Below, in pieces: positions 9,354 through 16,483 of a stretch of 48,490 nucleotides of DNA. A program made the position numbers and the translations under genes. Within the stretch, counting starts at the first letter, position 1; each line of letters begins with the position of its first letter. Below the pieces are notes generated by a model. The model had not been told where the DNA came from, did not search any database, and was given only the letters and a program-made list of their open reading frames with translations. Source of the stretch: Tepidanaerobacteraceae bacterium (GTDB taxonomy: Bacteria; Bacillota; Thermosediminibacteria; Thermosediminibacterales; Thermosediminibacteraceae); contig JASUSP010000004.1 of the NCBI GenBank assembly GCA_030446005.1, positions 1 to 48,490 of the forward strand, written 5' to 3'.

Positions 9354-10139
9354 TTAACTAGCGGCATTTTTGAAGTCAGCACCTTTCCCTTCATTATTCC
9401 CATCCCTCAAAAAATAAAGCCGCTTTGAGTTACACCATTTTTCTAGATCGTTGCTTTTCGGAGACACCAAAATGCTTTGGGTGTGGGGAAGAATCTGACC
9501 GTGAATTTTTAAATCTTTATCCCGGTAAAAAAGATATTTCTTATAGTGTTCTCTTTCCTCTGCCCAACCGAAATGTTTGATCCTTATATCCGAGTAATAA
9601 GGTATAAAATCCTGGCACGGCATTGGAAAGCGACCGCAGTGGATTTCCCTTTGAGGCCATGTGTAATTGAGGTGCGGATCGTACCGCACTAGAAAAAGCT
9701 GAAATTTAACCCAGGGATTCCAACCACCATCTACTCTGTAATGTGTCTGGGATGCCCAAAAATCAAATATTCTGAAGTATACCGCATCATAATAATCCTG
9801 GTTTATAAGGAATTCCACCTCATCAACAATCCTATCTTCAAAAATCTCATCGGCATCAATAGCAACTATCCAATCGGGCTCCTGCCTTATTGTGAGGTCC
9901 CAAAGTTTCGCTCTTAGTGCCACTTCATTTTCGACAAAAAGCGTCTTTTCGTTTTTATAAGCTATAACTTTATTAAAGCTTTTTGCAACCTCATATGTGT
10001 CGTCCTCAGAGGCGTCATCGAGTACCACTATTTTATCGACCCAAAGCGAAAGGTGTTCCAGAACCTGGAACAGATATCGACAGGCTTCGTTTCTTACGGG
10101 AATCATCGCTACTATGCGGTTCCCGCTTTTCTTTCTCAT
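9354..10139 (-). CDS. Family 2 glycosyltransferase
   Basis: A GT-A-fold glycosyltransferase of about 261 residues. Seen: an N-terminal RIVAMIPVRNEA (nucleotide-binding start of GT2), VVLDDASEDDT (donor-binding acidic pair), and IDADEIF as the metal-binding DxD motif. No membrane segments are seen, so it is soluble. The frame could open at 10259, but the ATG at 10139 has AAGGAGAG directly upstream and begins the fold, whereas the longer version would read through the hairpin at 10158-10183. It is second in the minus-strand set, after the TasA-like gene and 19 bases before the GT4 gene. With no secretion signals around it, glycosylation of a cytoplasmic (mother-cell) protein is a reasonable guess. 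Confidence 0.85.
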   Translation of the reverse strand: MRKKSGNRIVAMIPVRNEACRYLFQVLEHLSLWVDKIVVLDDASEDDTYEVAKSFNKVIAYKNEKTLFVENEVALRAKLWDLTIRQEPDWIVAIDADEIFEDRIVDEVEFLINQDYYDAVYFRIFDFWASQTHYRVDGGWNPWVKFQLFLVRYDPHLNYTWPQREIHCGRFPMPCQDFIPYYSDIRIKHFGWAEEREHYKKYLFYRDKDLKIHGQILPHTQSILVSPKSNDLEKWCNSKRLYFLRDGNNEGKGADFKNAAS

Positions 10140-10157
10140 AACGATCTCTCCTTGCAT

Positions 10158-10187
10158 AAGGGCCTTCCTTTCGGAAGGCCCTTTTTT
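10158..10187. terminator. Strong hairpin between the TasA-like and GT2 genes
   Basis: An eleven-pair stem, AAGGGCCTTCC with GGAAGGCCCTT, around a four-base loop. On the plus strand six T follow, so it is a good terminator against antisense transcription. On the minus strand, the direction of the genes, only two T follow before the GT2 ribosome site, so it is probably a partial terminator or an mRNA-stabilising hairpin. Either would make the small TasA-like protein far more abundant than the transferases behind it. Confidence 0.7.
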
Positions 10188-10203
10188 AATTATTGGCACA
10201 TAC

Positions 10204-10656
10204 TTATGCAGTAGCCACAAACACGAAATCCAACGTAATATCAGTATCTTGAACCGCATTGCCCACGGTGTCTGGCAAGTGAAAAGTGAAAGTTACATCC
10301 TCGTTTCCAGTGGCGAGGGTCAGAGCATGGCCGGGACTTGGGGGTTGGTCTATCAAACCGCTAAGCTTACCGGTATATATGACTGATCCGGGGCTAGCGG
10401 AAACGCTAACGGTTAAACTGTCGGCCAAAAGTGCGGCAAGCGATGCGGTTGTTGTACCCGAAGGCTTCCAGTCTGCTGTTACAAAATAGTATTCATCAAC
10501 ATCACCGGTATTAGAAACATTGATGACAGCTTCTACGGTATCCCCGGGCATCATATTCGTAGCGGAAAGCACACCACTGTTTGGAGATACAACGATCGAT
10601 ATGTTGCCGGTCTGCAGTGTACTGCCGGTGGAACTGGCCGTAAAGGTAAAAGCCAT
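10204..10656 (-). CDS. Small TasA/CalY-like beta-rich protein, no signal peptide
   Basis: About 150 residues, rich in Ser, Thr, Val, Gly and Asp, no cysteine, very few Lys/Arg. A segment near residues 35-62 (ATNMMPGDTVEAVINVSNTG, then DVDEYYFV) matches the core pattern of the TasA/camelysin fold (M-PGD-V-I-V-NTG then an aromatic strand), and the C-terminus is strand-rich. TasA-family proteins are normally secreted; here the protein starts directly with a beta-prone MAFTFTASSTG and shows no signal peptide. I chose the ATG at 10656, eight bases after AGGAGG; the GTG at 10665 lies inside that site. It is the first gene of the minus set and the only small structural-looking protein, so it may be a fibre or surface-layer subunit modified by the two transferases. 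The family call is by pattern only. Confidence 0.6.
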   Translation of the reverse strand: MAFTFTASSTGSTLQTGNISIVVSPNSGVLSATNMMPGDTVEAVINVSNTGDVDEYYFVTADWKPSGTTTASLAALLADSLTVSVSASPGSVIYTGKLSGLIDQPPSPGHALTLATGNEDVTFTFHLPDTVGNAVQDTDITLDFVFVATA

Positions 10657-10677
10657 TTCATTCACCTCCTGCTAAAA

Positions 10678-10704
10678 AACATATGCAGCAAAATTCAAAT
10701 CTGT
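10678..10704 (-). promoter_or_regulatory. Possible sigma-K/E-type promoter for the TasA-like operon
   Basis: On the minus strand AC, a 17-base spacer and CATATGTT lie about 15 bases upstream of the TasA-like ribosome site. This fits the loose mother-cell sigma-K pattern (AC-N16/17-CATA-N3-T). The same AC-N17-CATA arrangement stands before the gene at 13536. Weak on its own. Confidence 0.35.
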
Positions 10705-10783
10705 TACAGAATCTAAGCATTAACAAGCCTTTTTTCATAAAAGGGAATTTTTTCTCATAAAAATTATAAGGGAGGTAGTATAC

Positions 10784-12880
10784 GTGAAACTCTTCCGAAC
10801 CGAAGAAATCTTGTGGCAAAAGGTTTATACAAAGGAATTTAGGCAGGATATAAAGCTGAAACCTTACCCCGTGAAAGTAACCAGTGTCATACCTAAAATT
10901 AAGGATGTAGACTACCAGATTCAAAAAAGCGCGGTAATAGTTTCGGCAACCCTTGCAACGGGAGTGTATTTTTTGAATAGGGGAGGTCCCCTTCGCTATA
11001 TCGAAGTCCTCCAGCCATTAAGGTACGTTTTTTATCCGGAAAAAATCATCGACGGAATGGAACTGCGAGTCGCCTGCTCACCACAAACTCAAAAATATCA
11101 TTTATCCGAAAATACTCTTTCCATAGAGTTTTTGTTAAACTTCAACCTTGAAGGCGTGATCGAAAAATCGGCAGCCTTTGCAAAAACACTGGAAGCAACA
11201 ACAGAAAGGATAGCAACTTTCCGGGTCATCAAGGAAGAAAAGGATGTGGCAGGTATAAGGTTTTCTTTCGAAAAAAACGACTGCCGGAAGATTTTGACCG
11301 TAAAACTCCATTTGGCTAAGGTTGAAGCAAAAATATTAAAAGGTCTCATAGCTGTAGAAGGCGAGATATCTGCAGACGTATTTTATATAGATGTCTCTGA
11401 CTTAGAAAGGCACAGCCAGATGGTCATCCCTCTCGAAAGGGTAATCCCGTGCAATGAAGCAGAACCGGAATACATTGCTAGAGTAACGGCTTCTTTTTCA
11501 GAAGCTGACTTTCGACCTTCGCATAAGGCAGGGAACTACGAAATCATGACGGCCTGCAGATTGGATATAAAGGTGTTGAAAAAAGAGGAAAGTCAGGTGG
11601 TAACCAATTTTGAACATGCAGGATATCAAACAGTAAAAGAAGAACTGTTGTTAAAGGAAATTGTAGATCAAGGATTACTTTCTTTTTTTATTACGGAAAG
11701 TTATGCCTTAAAGGGGAAAAAATTGGTGGACTTATACGGGAGGGTAGTCAAAGTTTCCTACGAGGTGAACGGGGGATTAATGGCTATTAAAGGCGTGATA
11801 GGCGTTGAAGTTTTCTACGTCGATGAAAATTTCCTTTCGGCTTACCGGTATATCACAATAAACTTTTATAAAAATCAACCCGCTGGAAATTTAAAGATAC
11901 CGGTATCGTATGAGCTGAAACCCAGGATTCTTCATCTATCAGGGGTTTTAAAAGATGGCACTATTAAGATAACAGCGCTCGTGGAAATAGAATATGCTGC
12001 AGTTTACCGCAAAGCCACTTCTGTGGTTGTAGATATCATTCCTCGTGAAGGTATAGAACGAGAACTTTTCAGGGTAGAAAAGGTCCTAGAGACCAAGTCT
12101 CTTGAGCTGATCGAAAAAAATGAAATTGTCCTAGATTACCCGGTAAAGCTGATCGAAGACATAAAGGGCGAGGTAGAAAATTTGAACGTAACTGTCCTGG
12201 ACTACAGATTTTTGATCCAGGGAGGATTATCCGTTCATATTTATTATGCTGGAATCGACGGTATAATTCGCTGCCAGAAAAATCTGGTGCCTTTTGGCGT
12301 ACTAGGAGATGTAAAAGGAGGGCGGAAGGATATGCACGTCCAGGTAGATGCAAGGATATCCGAGGTATCTACAGAAATTAAAGCCCCCACCAGGTTAGAG
12401 ACAATTTTTTTATTGAGGTTTGACATAGAGGCTACATGCCAGCAAGACATGTATCTTGTGACCGGACCTACGACCCTTGGAAACCGGAGCTATCGGCAGG
12501 TTTATGTGGAAGAGAGACTACGCTCCCTTTCCCATATCATACCCCTTACCTCACCTGCTCTCTTCGTAAAAAACATAGTCCCCGAGGTAACAGAAAAATG
12601 GGTTGAAGCAGATGAAGCGGGTTTTTGGATAGGAGGCAAGCTCCAGGTAAATGCGGTCTATGTTGGAAGAGATCATCTTGTTCATCAGGATATCGATGAT
12701 CTTGAATTTAAGTTTCTCATTGAGGACAAAGAAGGCCTTGATGCAAACAGGTTAAACATATCGGCAATACCTAAAAAGGCGGTGCTGTCCGCTGGCGGCG
12801 AGATACTAGAAACTGAATTCGAAATTTCTATAAAAAATTATTTTCTAAAAAACGTCGAGACAAGGGGAGGTTTGGATTAA
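10784..12880 (+). CDS. Five-repeat divergent SPOCS (DUF3794) protein
   Basis: A 698-residue protein made of about five diverged SPOCS-type repeats at a period near 140. The recognisable core strands (alternating hydrophobics ending VFYVD or VYVG-D) lie near residues 50-66, 187-203, 333-348, 475-492 and 612-630; repeats four (RFLIQGGLSVHIYYAGID) and five are closest to the consensus. No signal peptide, membrane helix or other domain. It starts at a GTG with GGAGGT seven bases upstream, divergent from the TasA-like operon across 127 bases. Its stop overlaps the start of the next gene (TAATG), so the two should be made together. Probably a large spore-coat or scaffold protein (inferred). Confidence 0.7.
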   Translation: MKLFRTEEILWQKVYTKEFRQDIKLKPYPVKVTSVIPKIKDVDYQIQKSAVIVSATLATGVYFLNRGGPLRYIEVLQPLRYVFYPEKIIDGMELRVACSPQTQKYHLSENTLSIEFLLNFNLEGVIEKSAAFAKTLEATTERIATFRVIKEEKDVAGIRFSFEKNDCRKILTVKLHLAKVEAKILKGLIAVEGEISADVFYIDVSDLERHSQMVIPLERVIPCNEAEPEYIARVTASFSEADFRPSHKAGNYEIMTACRLDIKVLKKEESQVVTNFEHAGYQTVKEELLLKEIVDQGLLSFFITESYALKGKKLVDLYGRVVKVSYEVNGGLMAIKGVIGVEVFYVDENFLSAYRYITINFYKNQPAGNLKIPVSYELKPRILHLSGVLKDGTIKITALVEIEYAAVYRKATSVVVDIIPREGIERELFRVEKVLETKSLELIEKNEIVLDYPVKLIEDIKGEVENLNVTVLDYRFLIQGGLSVHIYYAGIDGIIRCQKNLVPFGVLGDVKGGRKDMHVQVDARISEVSTEIKAPTRLETIFLLRFDIEATCQQDMYLVTGPTTLGNRSYRQVYVEERLRSLSHIIPLTSPALFVKNIVPEVTEKWVEADEAGFWIGGKLQVNAVYVGRDHLVHQDIDDLEFKFLIEDKEGLDANRLNISAIPKKAVLSAGGEILETEFEISIKNYFLKNVETRGGLD

Positions 12881-13290
12881 TGCAGGATATATCTGGAAAG
12901 ATTATATCTTTTTTTAAAGATTTTTCGCAAATCGAAGTGGAAGTGATCGATGTTATGCTTGGTCCTGATGGTGTAAGCGTACTTTGCAAGTTGCCAGATG
13001 GAGAATATCAGGTTATTCTTGGTGACGACCTCTCGGTAAAAGCTTATTACCGTAAAAAACCTTATATAAAGGACGTAATGGGGCTTCCTGGCAATCCTTT
13101 GGAACGGGAAAATATTTCTTTCGAAAATAGCCACTGGAAAGCTTCAAATAGTGAACAGAATTCCCAAACGCCGACAATATTAAAAAGTAAGAAGGCTATG
13201 GCAAATATCACGCTGATCACCAATCCCTTACACAAAATATTTTCTCCGATTTTAAAAAAATGGCAAGCAAAAATGTATAATAAAACATGA
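12880..13290 (+). CDS. Small unknown protein coupled to the five-repeat SPOCS gene
   Basis: 136 residues, not recognised. The first 65 residues look like a small folded domain (DISGKIISFFKDFSQIEVEVIDV, then a short beta hairpin around DGEYQVILGDD). The rest is basic and Ser/Asn/Lys-rich, ending in a cationic helix. The ATG shares its A with the upstream stop, a typical translational coupling. No signal peptide. A terminator follows. It could be a chaperone, linker or morphogenetic partner of the SPOCS protein, but no function is supported. Confidence 0.6.
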   Translation: MQDISGKIISFFKDFSQIEVEVIDVMLGPDGVSVLCKLPDGEYQVILGDDLSVKAYYRKKPYIKDVMGLPGNPLERENISFENSHWKASNSEQNSQTPTILKSKKAMANITLITNPLHKIFSPILKKWQAKMYNKT

Positions 13291-13328
13291 GATAAAACAT
13301 CAATCAGGAAAAACATAACTGAAAAGGC

Positions 13329-13356
13329 AAGAGGCTAAAAAAACCTCTTTTTTTTA
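13329..13356 (+). terminator. Intrinsic terminator after the SPOCS x5 pair
   Basis: AAGAGG pairs with CCTCTT around a nine-base A-rich loop, followed by eight T. The stem is short but the T run is strong. It ends the two-gene plus-strand unit. Confidence 0.6.
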
Positions 13357-13492
13357 TTTTTAAATATGGACTTACAACCTGCAAATTGTCAAAGATAGAC
13401 TTCAGAGAACCTCTAAAAGAAATTACTCATATAATGGAATAAAAAAAGAATCAGATTATAAAACCATTTTTCAAATATACAGCGAATGTGTA

Positions 13493-13520
13493 ACATCAAA
13501 AAATAAACTGCCATAGTATA
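13493..13520 (+). promoter_or_regulatory. Possible sigma-K-type promoter for the membrane-anchored SPOCS gene
   Basis: AC at 13493-13494, a 17-base spacer, and CATAGTATA at 13512-13520 match the mother-cell sigma-K pattern (AC-N17-CATA-N3-TA) closely. GGGGG of the ribosome site follows within five bases, so the transcribed leader would be very short. Confidence 0.45.
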
Positions 13521-13535
13521 AAGGGGGATAGAATA

Positions 13536-15239
13536 ATGGTTGCATTACTCGTATTTACCGCAATAATTGCTGTTATTGTAGTTTGCTTCTTTTTCTTCAT
13601 AAGACTACACACTAAAATCCATGCTGAAATAAACGAAACGGAAGACAAAACAGAAAAAGCATTCTCTTTCGTTCAACGAGAAGATGATGAGAAAGATGAT
13701 GAGAAAATTGTTGCTACAGATGCATTAGAACTAGATACATTGGAAATATGCCAAAAAAACGACGAAAGTAATTTCGATCATGGGGCAGAAATACCAGAAG
13801 AGAAAGAGCTAGAAAACTTAGAATCACCAATGAAAGATAAAGGAGAAACTCTGGAAGTTTTCGAAAGAGAGGGGGAAGTTAAAGGGGAAGACAATGAAGA
13901 GTCGGAAGAAGAATCCTTTCAGGAACAAATAGAAAACGGCGAAGCTCAAGATTCTACGTTGTTTTTTGAAAAAAAACTAAAAGGAGAGGATGTTATGGAC
14001 CCATTAATTCAAGTCCCCGTCCTGGTCGGGGAAGGTTCCATTCAGAAAATGGTTGAATCCACAGTAACCTTGGAAAAACCTGCAATAAAAGTTCGGGAAA
14101 TCAGAGCACAGGTCGATGACTTAAACACAGAAATTATTCAGGATAAGGTAATCATTCAGGGGATGCTTCACAAACAGATATTCTATGTTGGTACTGACGC
14201 TGTAATCCACCATCAGACAGAAATCATTCCGGTGAACTATTTTATAGATATCCCTGGTGCTGCTCCGGGGATGAATGTAACTGTGACTCCAACGATAGAA
14301 CATGTTACTTATACTCTCTTGGATCAGAACACTTTGCACCAAAAAGTGATCCTCGTGTTTAATGCAGTTGTCAGCGACCCTCAATCAATCGAAGTTTTGC
14401 CAGGTGTTGGAACACCGTTATATTATGTTCCCCAGGTGGTAGGCCAGGGTTCCCAGCAGTTAATAGTGGAAACTACGGTTCAGCTTTCCAATCCTGCTCA
14501 AAAAGTGGATGAAATCAAAGCTACGGTAAGGGATATTATTACCGATGTCATTACCGACAAAGTAGTCATTCAGGGAGTACTTCATAAGCAAATATTCTAT
14601 GTAGGTACCGACAATGTAGAGTACCATCAGGCGGAAGACGTACCTTTCAGTCTTTTTGTAGATGTCACCGGAGCAGCACCGGGGATGAATGTGCAGGTTC
14701 AACCCGTTATAGAAAGTATAAACTATACCCTAGAAAATGAGAACACACTACAACAAAAGGTAGTAATCCAGTTTTCAATAACCGTAACGGAAAATACAAA
14801 GCTCAATTTAACCCCAATCTCCGGCAAAACTATATTGGTGGAAGAAATTATAGGCGAAACTACCGGACAAACGCTCCTTCAGAACACCATTACAATGGAA
14901 AGACCTGCTCAGAAGATCAGGAACATCGATGCAACCGTTACCAATATATCGTGCCAGGTTATCACCAATAAGATCATTATTCAGGGTACCATCCACAAGC
15001 AAATCTTTTACATCAGTACCGATAACATCGAATATGAGCAGGGAGAAGACATGAATTTCAGTTTTTTTGTGAACTTGACAGGTGTCGCTCCGGGTATGAA
15101 CTGTAACTTGGTCCCCACCATTGAAAGCATTATACCCGAGCTACTGAGCGATACACAGCTTTTGCAGAAAGTAGTTCTAAAAGTTGATATTTTGGTGACA
15201 TCAACCGTGAGACTACAAGAAGTAATACCGCCAATATAG
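13536..15239 (+). CDS. Membrane-anchored three-repeat SPOCS (DUF3794) protein
   Basis: 567 residues in three parts: one N-terminal membrane helix (residues 2-22, then RLHTKIH, predicting a cytoplasmic C-terminus by positive-inside), a very acidic Glu/Asp-rich linker (about 30-150), and three close-to-consensus SPOCS repeats with cores at 206-221, 344-359 and 481-496 (each IIQG/VIQG-x2-HKQIFY-x3-D), a regular 138-residue period. GGGGGAT precedes the first ATG. A second ATG, in frame at 13995 (residue 154), has its own AAGGAGAGG site and starts exactly where stand-alone DUF3794 proteins start, so a soluble form without anchor and linker may also be made. The anchor suggests a docking protein on a membrane facing the cytoplasm, for example the outer forespore membrane (inferred). 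Confidence 0.8.
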   Translation: MVALLVFTAIIAVIVVCFFFFIRLHTKIHAEINETEDKTEKAFSFVQREDDEKDDEKIVATDALELDTLEICQKNDESNFDHGAEIPEEKELENLESPMKDKGETLEVFEREGEVKGEDNEESEEESFQEQIENGEAQDSTLFFEKKLKGEDVMDPLIQVPVLVGEGSIQKMVESTVTLEKPAIKVREIRAQVDDLNTEIIQDKVIIQGMLHKQIFYVGTDAVIHHQTEIIPVNYFIDIPGAAPGMNVTVTPTIEHVTYTLLDQNTLHQKVILVFNAVVSDPQSIEVLPGVGTPLYYVPQVVGQGSQQLIVETTVQLSNPAQKVDEIKATVRDIITDVITDKVVIQGVLHKQIFYVGTDNVEYHQAEDVPFSLFVDVTGAAPGMNVQVQPVIESINYTLENENTLQQKVVIQFSITVTENTKLNLTPISGKTILVEEIIGETTGQTLLQNTITMERPAQKIRNIDATVTNISCQVITNKIIIQGTIHKQIFYISTDNIEYEQGEDMNFSFFVNLTGVAPGMNCNLVPTIESIIPELLSDTQLLQKVVLKVDILVTSTVRLQEVIPPI

Positions 15240-15254
15240 AATTCTTAGATAAAC

Positions 15255-15291
15255 CGCCCCTTCTATGATGTAGAAGGGGCTTACTTTTTTT
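15255..15291 (+). terminator. Intrinsic terminator after the SPOCS x3 gene
   Basis: GCCCCTTCTA pairs with TAGAAGGGGC around a five-base loop (15256-15280), followed by a T-rich tract. It closes the accessory island. The 106 bases that follow up to the dGTPase stop hold nothing recognisable. Confidence 0.85.
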
Positions 15292-15397
15292 GATAGAACA
15301 CCGCTCAGTGTCGATGTCGGCAAGTGCACGGTTTGGTGCGCGCCCGTCTAAAAAGTAATAAGGTTTTCACACTAAAATCAAATTAATTTTTTCTATA

Positions 15398-16408
15398 TTA
15401 TTTACTAGAATTTATGGGCCAGGACGAAGGCACAAAAATCTCCCTGAATTTGTGAATCGCAAAGCTGTCGGTCATCCCCGCAATGTAATCACATACCCCC
15501 CGTTCGATACCCTCTTTTTGAGCAATTGCGACGAATTCCTCGGGCATCAATTCGACATTTTTTGCAAAGTATTCGAAAAGCAACTCCAGCATTTTCTGAG
15601 CCTTTATTTCCTGGGATTTAGCACTGGACCCCACGTATACCCTTTCAAACAGAAAGCTCCTCAACTCCACGGTTGCCCCGTAGACTTCCTCGCTCATTTT
15701 GACACAAGGCTTGCCGTAACTTTCTTTAATTATATCCTTTATCATCGTATCTATTCGCACGGCATGACTCTTTCCGAGAACCTCTATCGGTGCTCTGGGC
15801 AAGTCAGTTTCTTTAAGTATCCCCGCCCTTATTGCATCGTCAATATCGTGATTTATATAGGCTATCCAATCAGCTATTTTTACCACTTGCCCTTCTAACG
15901 TAGCGGGATTCCCCCGGCTGTTGTGATTTCTTATTCCGTCCCTCACCTCCCAGGTCAAATTCAGTCCGCTTCCGCGCTCAAGAACATCCACCACCCTTAA
16001 GCTCTGCTCTTCGTGCCTGAAGCCATCTTTCATTAGCCTGTTTAGCACATCTTCACCCGAATGTCCGAAAGGCGTATGGCCGAGGTCATGCCCTAAAGCA
16101 ATTGCCTCAGTTAGGTCTTCGTTTAACCTCAGCGCCCGCGAGATAGTTCTAGCTATTTGTGCAACCTCTAGAGTATGGGTTAATCTAGTTCTGTAATGGT
16201 CCCCTTCGGGCGATATGAAAACCTGGGTCTTGTGTTTCATTCGCCTGAAAGCTTTGGAATGAAGAATCCTGTCCCTATCCCTTTGGAATTCGGTCCTGAC
16301 GCTGCATTTTTCCTCCGGCACCTTTCGCCCTCTACTTTTACTGCTCGGAGTCGCGTAAGGAGAAAGCGTTTTAATTTCCAGTTCTTCGGTAATCTCTCTT
16401 ATGTTCAT
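15398..16408 (-). CDS. dgt: dGTPase-like HD hydrolase
   Basis: Deoxyguanosinetriphosphate triphosphohydrolase-like protein of about 336 residues, the bacterial type-2/3 length. These enzymes remove triphosphate from dNTPs. Seen: FQRDRDRILHSKAFRRMKHKTQVF near the N-terminus, then the HD metal motif in RLTHTLEVAQIAR and ALGHDLGHTPFGHSGE, all four metal ligands present. The ATG at 16408 has GGAGGG eight bases upstream; a start ten codons earlier (16438) has none. In many Firmicutes this gene stands just before dnaG; here it is separated from it by the accessory island, which may have been inserted between them. Confidence 0.92.
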   Translation of the reverse strand: MNIREITEELEIKTLSPYATPSSKSRGRKVPEEKCSVRTEFQRDRDRILHSKAFRRMKHKTQVFISPEGDHYRTRLTHTLEVAQIARTISRALRLNEDLTEAIALGHDLGHTPFGHSGEDVLNRLMKDGFRHEEQSLRVVDVLERGSGLNLTWEVRDGIRNHNSRGNPATLEGQVVKIADWIAYINHDIDDAIRAGILKETDLPRAPIEVLGKSHAVRIDTMIKDIIKESYGKPCVKMSEEVYGATVELRSFLFERVYVGSSAKSQEIKAQKMLELLFEYFAKNVELMPEEFVAIAQKEGIERGVCDYIAGMTDSFAIHKFREIFVPSSWPINSSK

Positions 16409-16445
16409 AAGAAACGCCCTCCGTTTTAATTTCTTCAATCATTAT

Positions 16446-16483
16446 TTTATTAAAAAAAGAGAGGCTTTAAAGCCCCTCTCAAG
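16446..16483 (-). terminator. Intrinsic terminator after ppdK
   Basis: On the minus strand GAGAGGGGCTTTAAAGCCTCTC forms a long stem with one bulged base, followed by seven T. It overlaps the ppdK stop codon, so ppdK is last in its transcript. Confidence 0.85.

Noticed and set aside
8222-10139. Glycosyltransferases as part of a capsule or S-layer polysaccharide cluster
   Set aside because: No flippase, polymerase, sugar-nucleotide enzymes or priming transferase are present; both are soluble and surrounded by SPOCS genes.
10658-10924. Minus-strand frame across the divergent promoter region and the start of the SPOCS x5 gene
   Set aside because: It overlaps a well-supported start on the other strand and has no ribosome site or family.
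14000-15200. Regular repeats of about 414 bases considered as a DNA repeat array or CRISPR
   Set aside because: The repetition is at protein level (SPOCS domains of 138 residues) with diverged codons; there are no short identical repeats with spacers.
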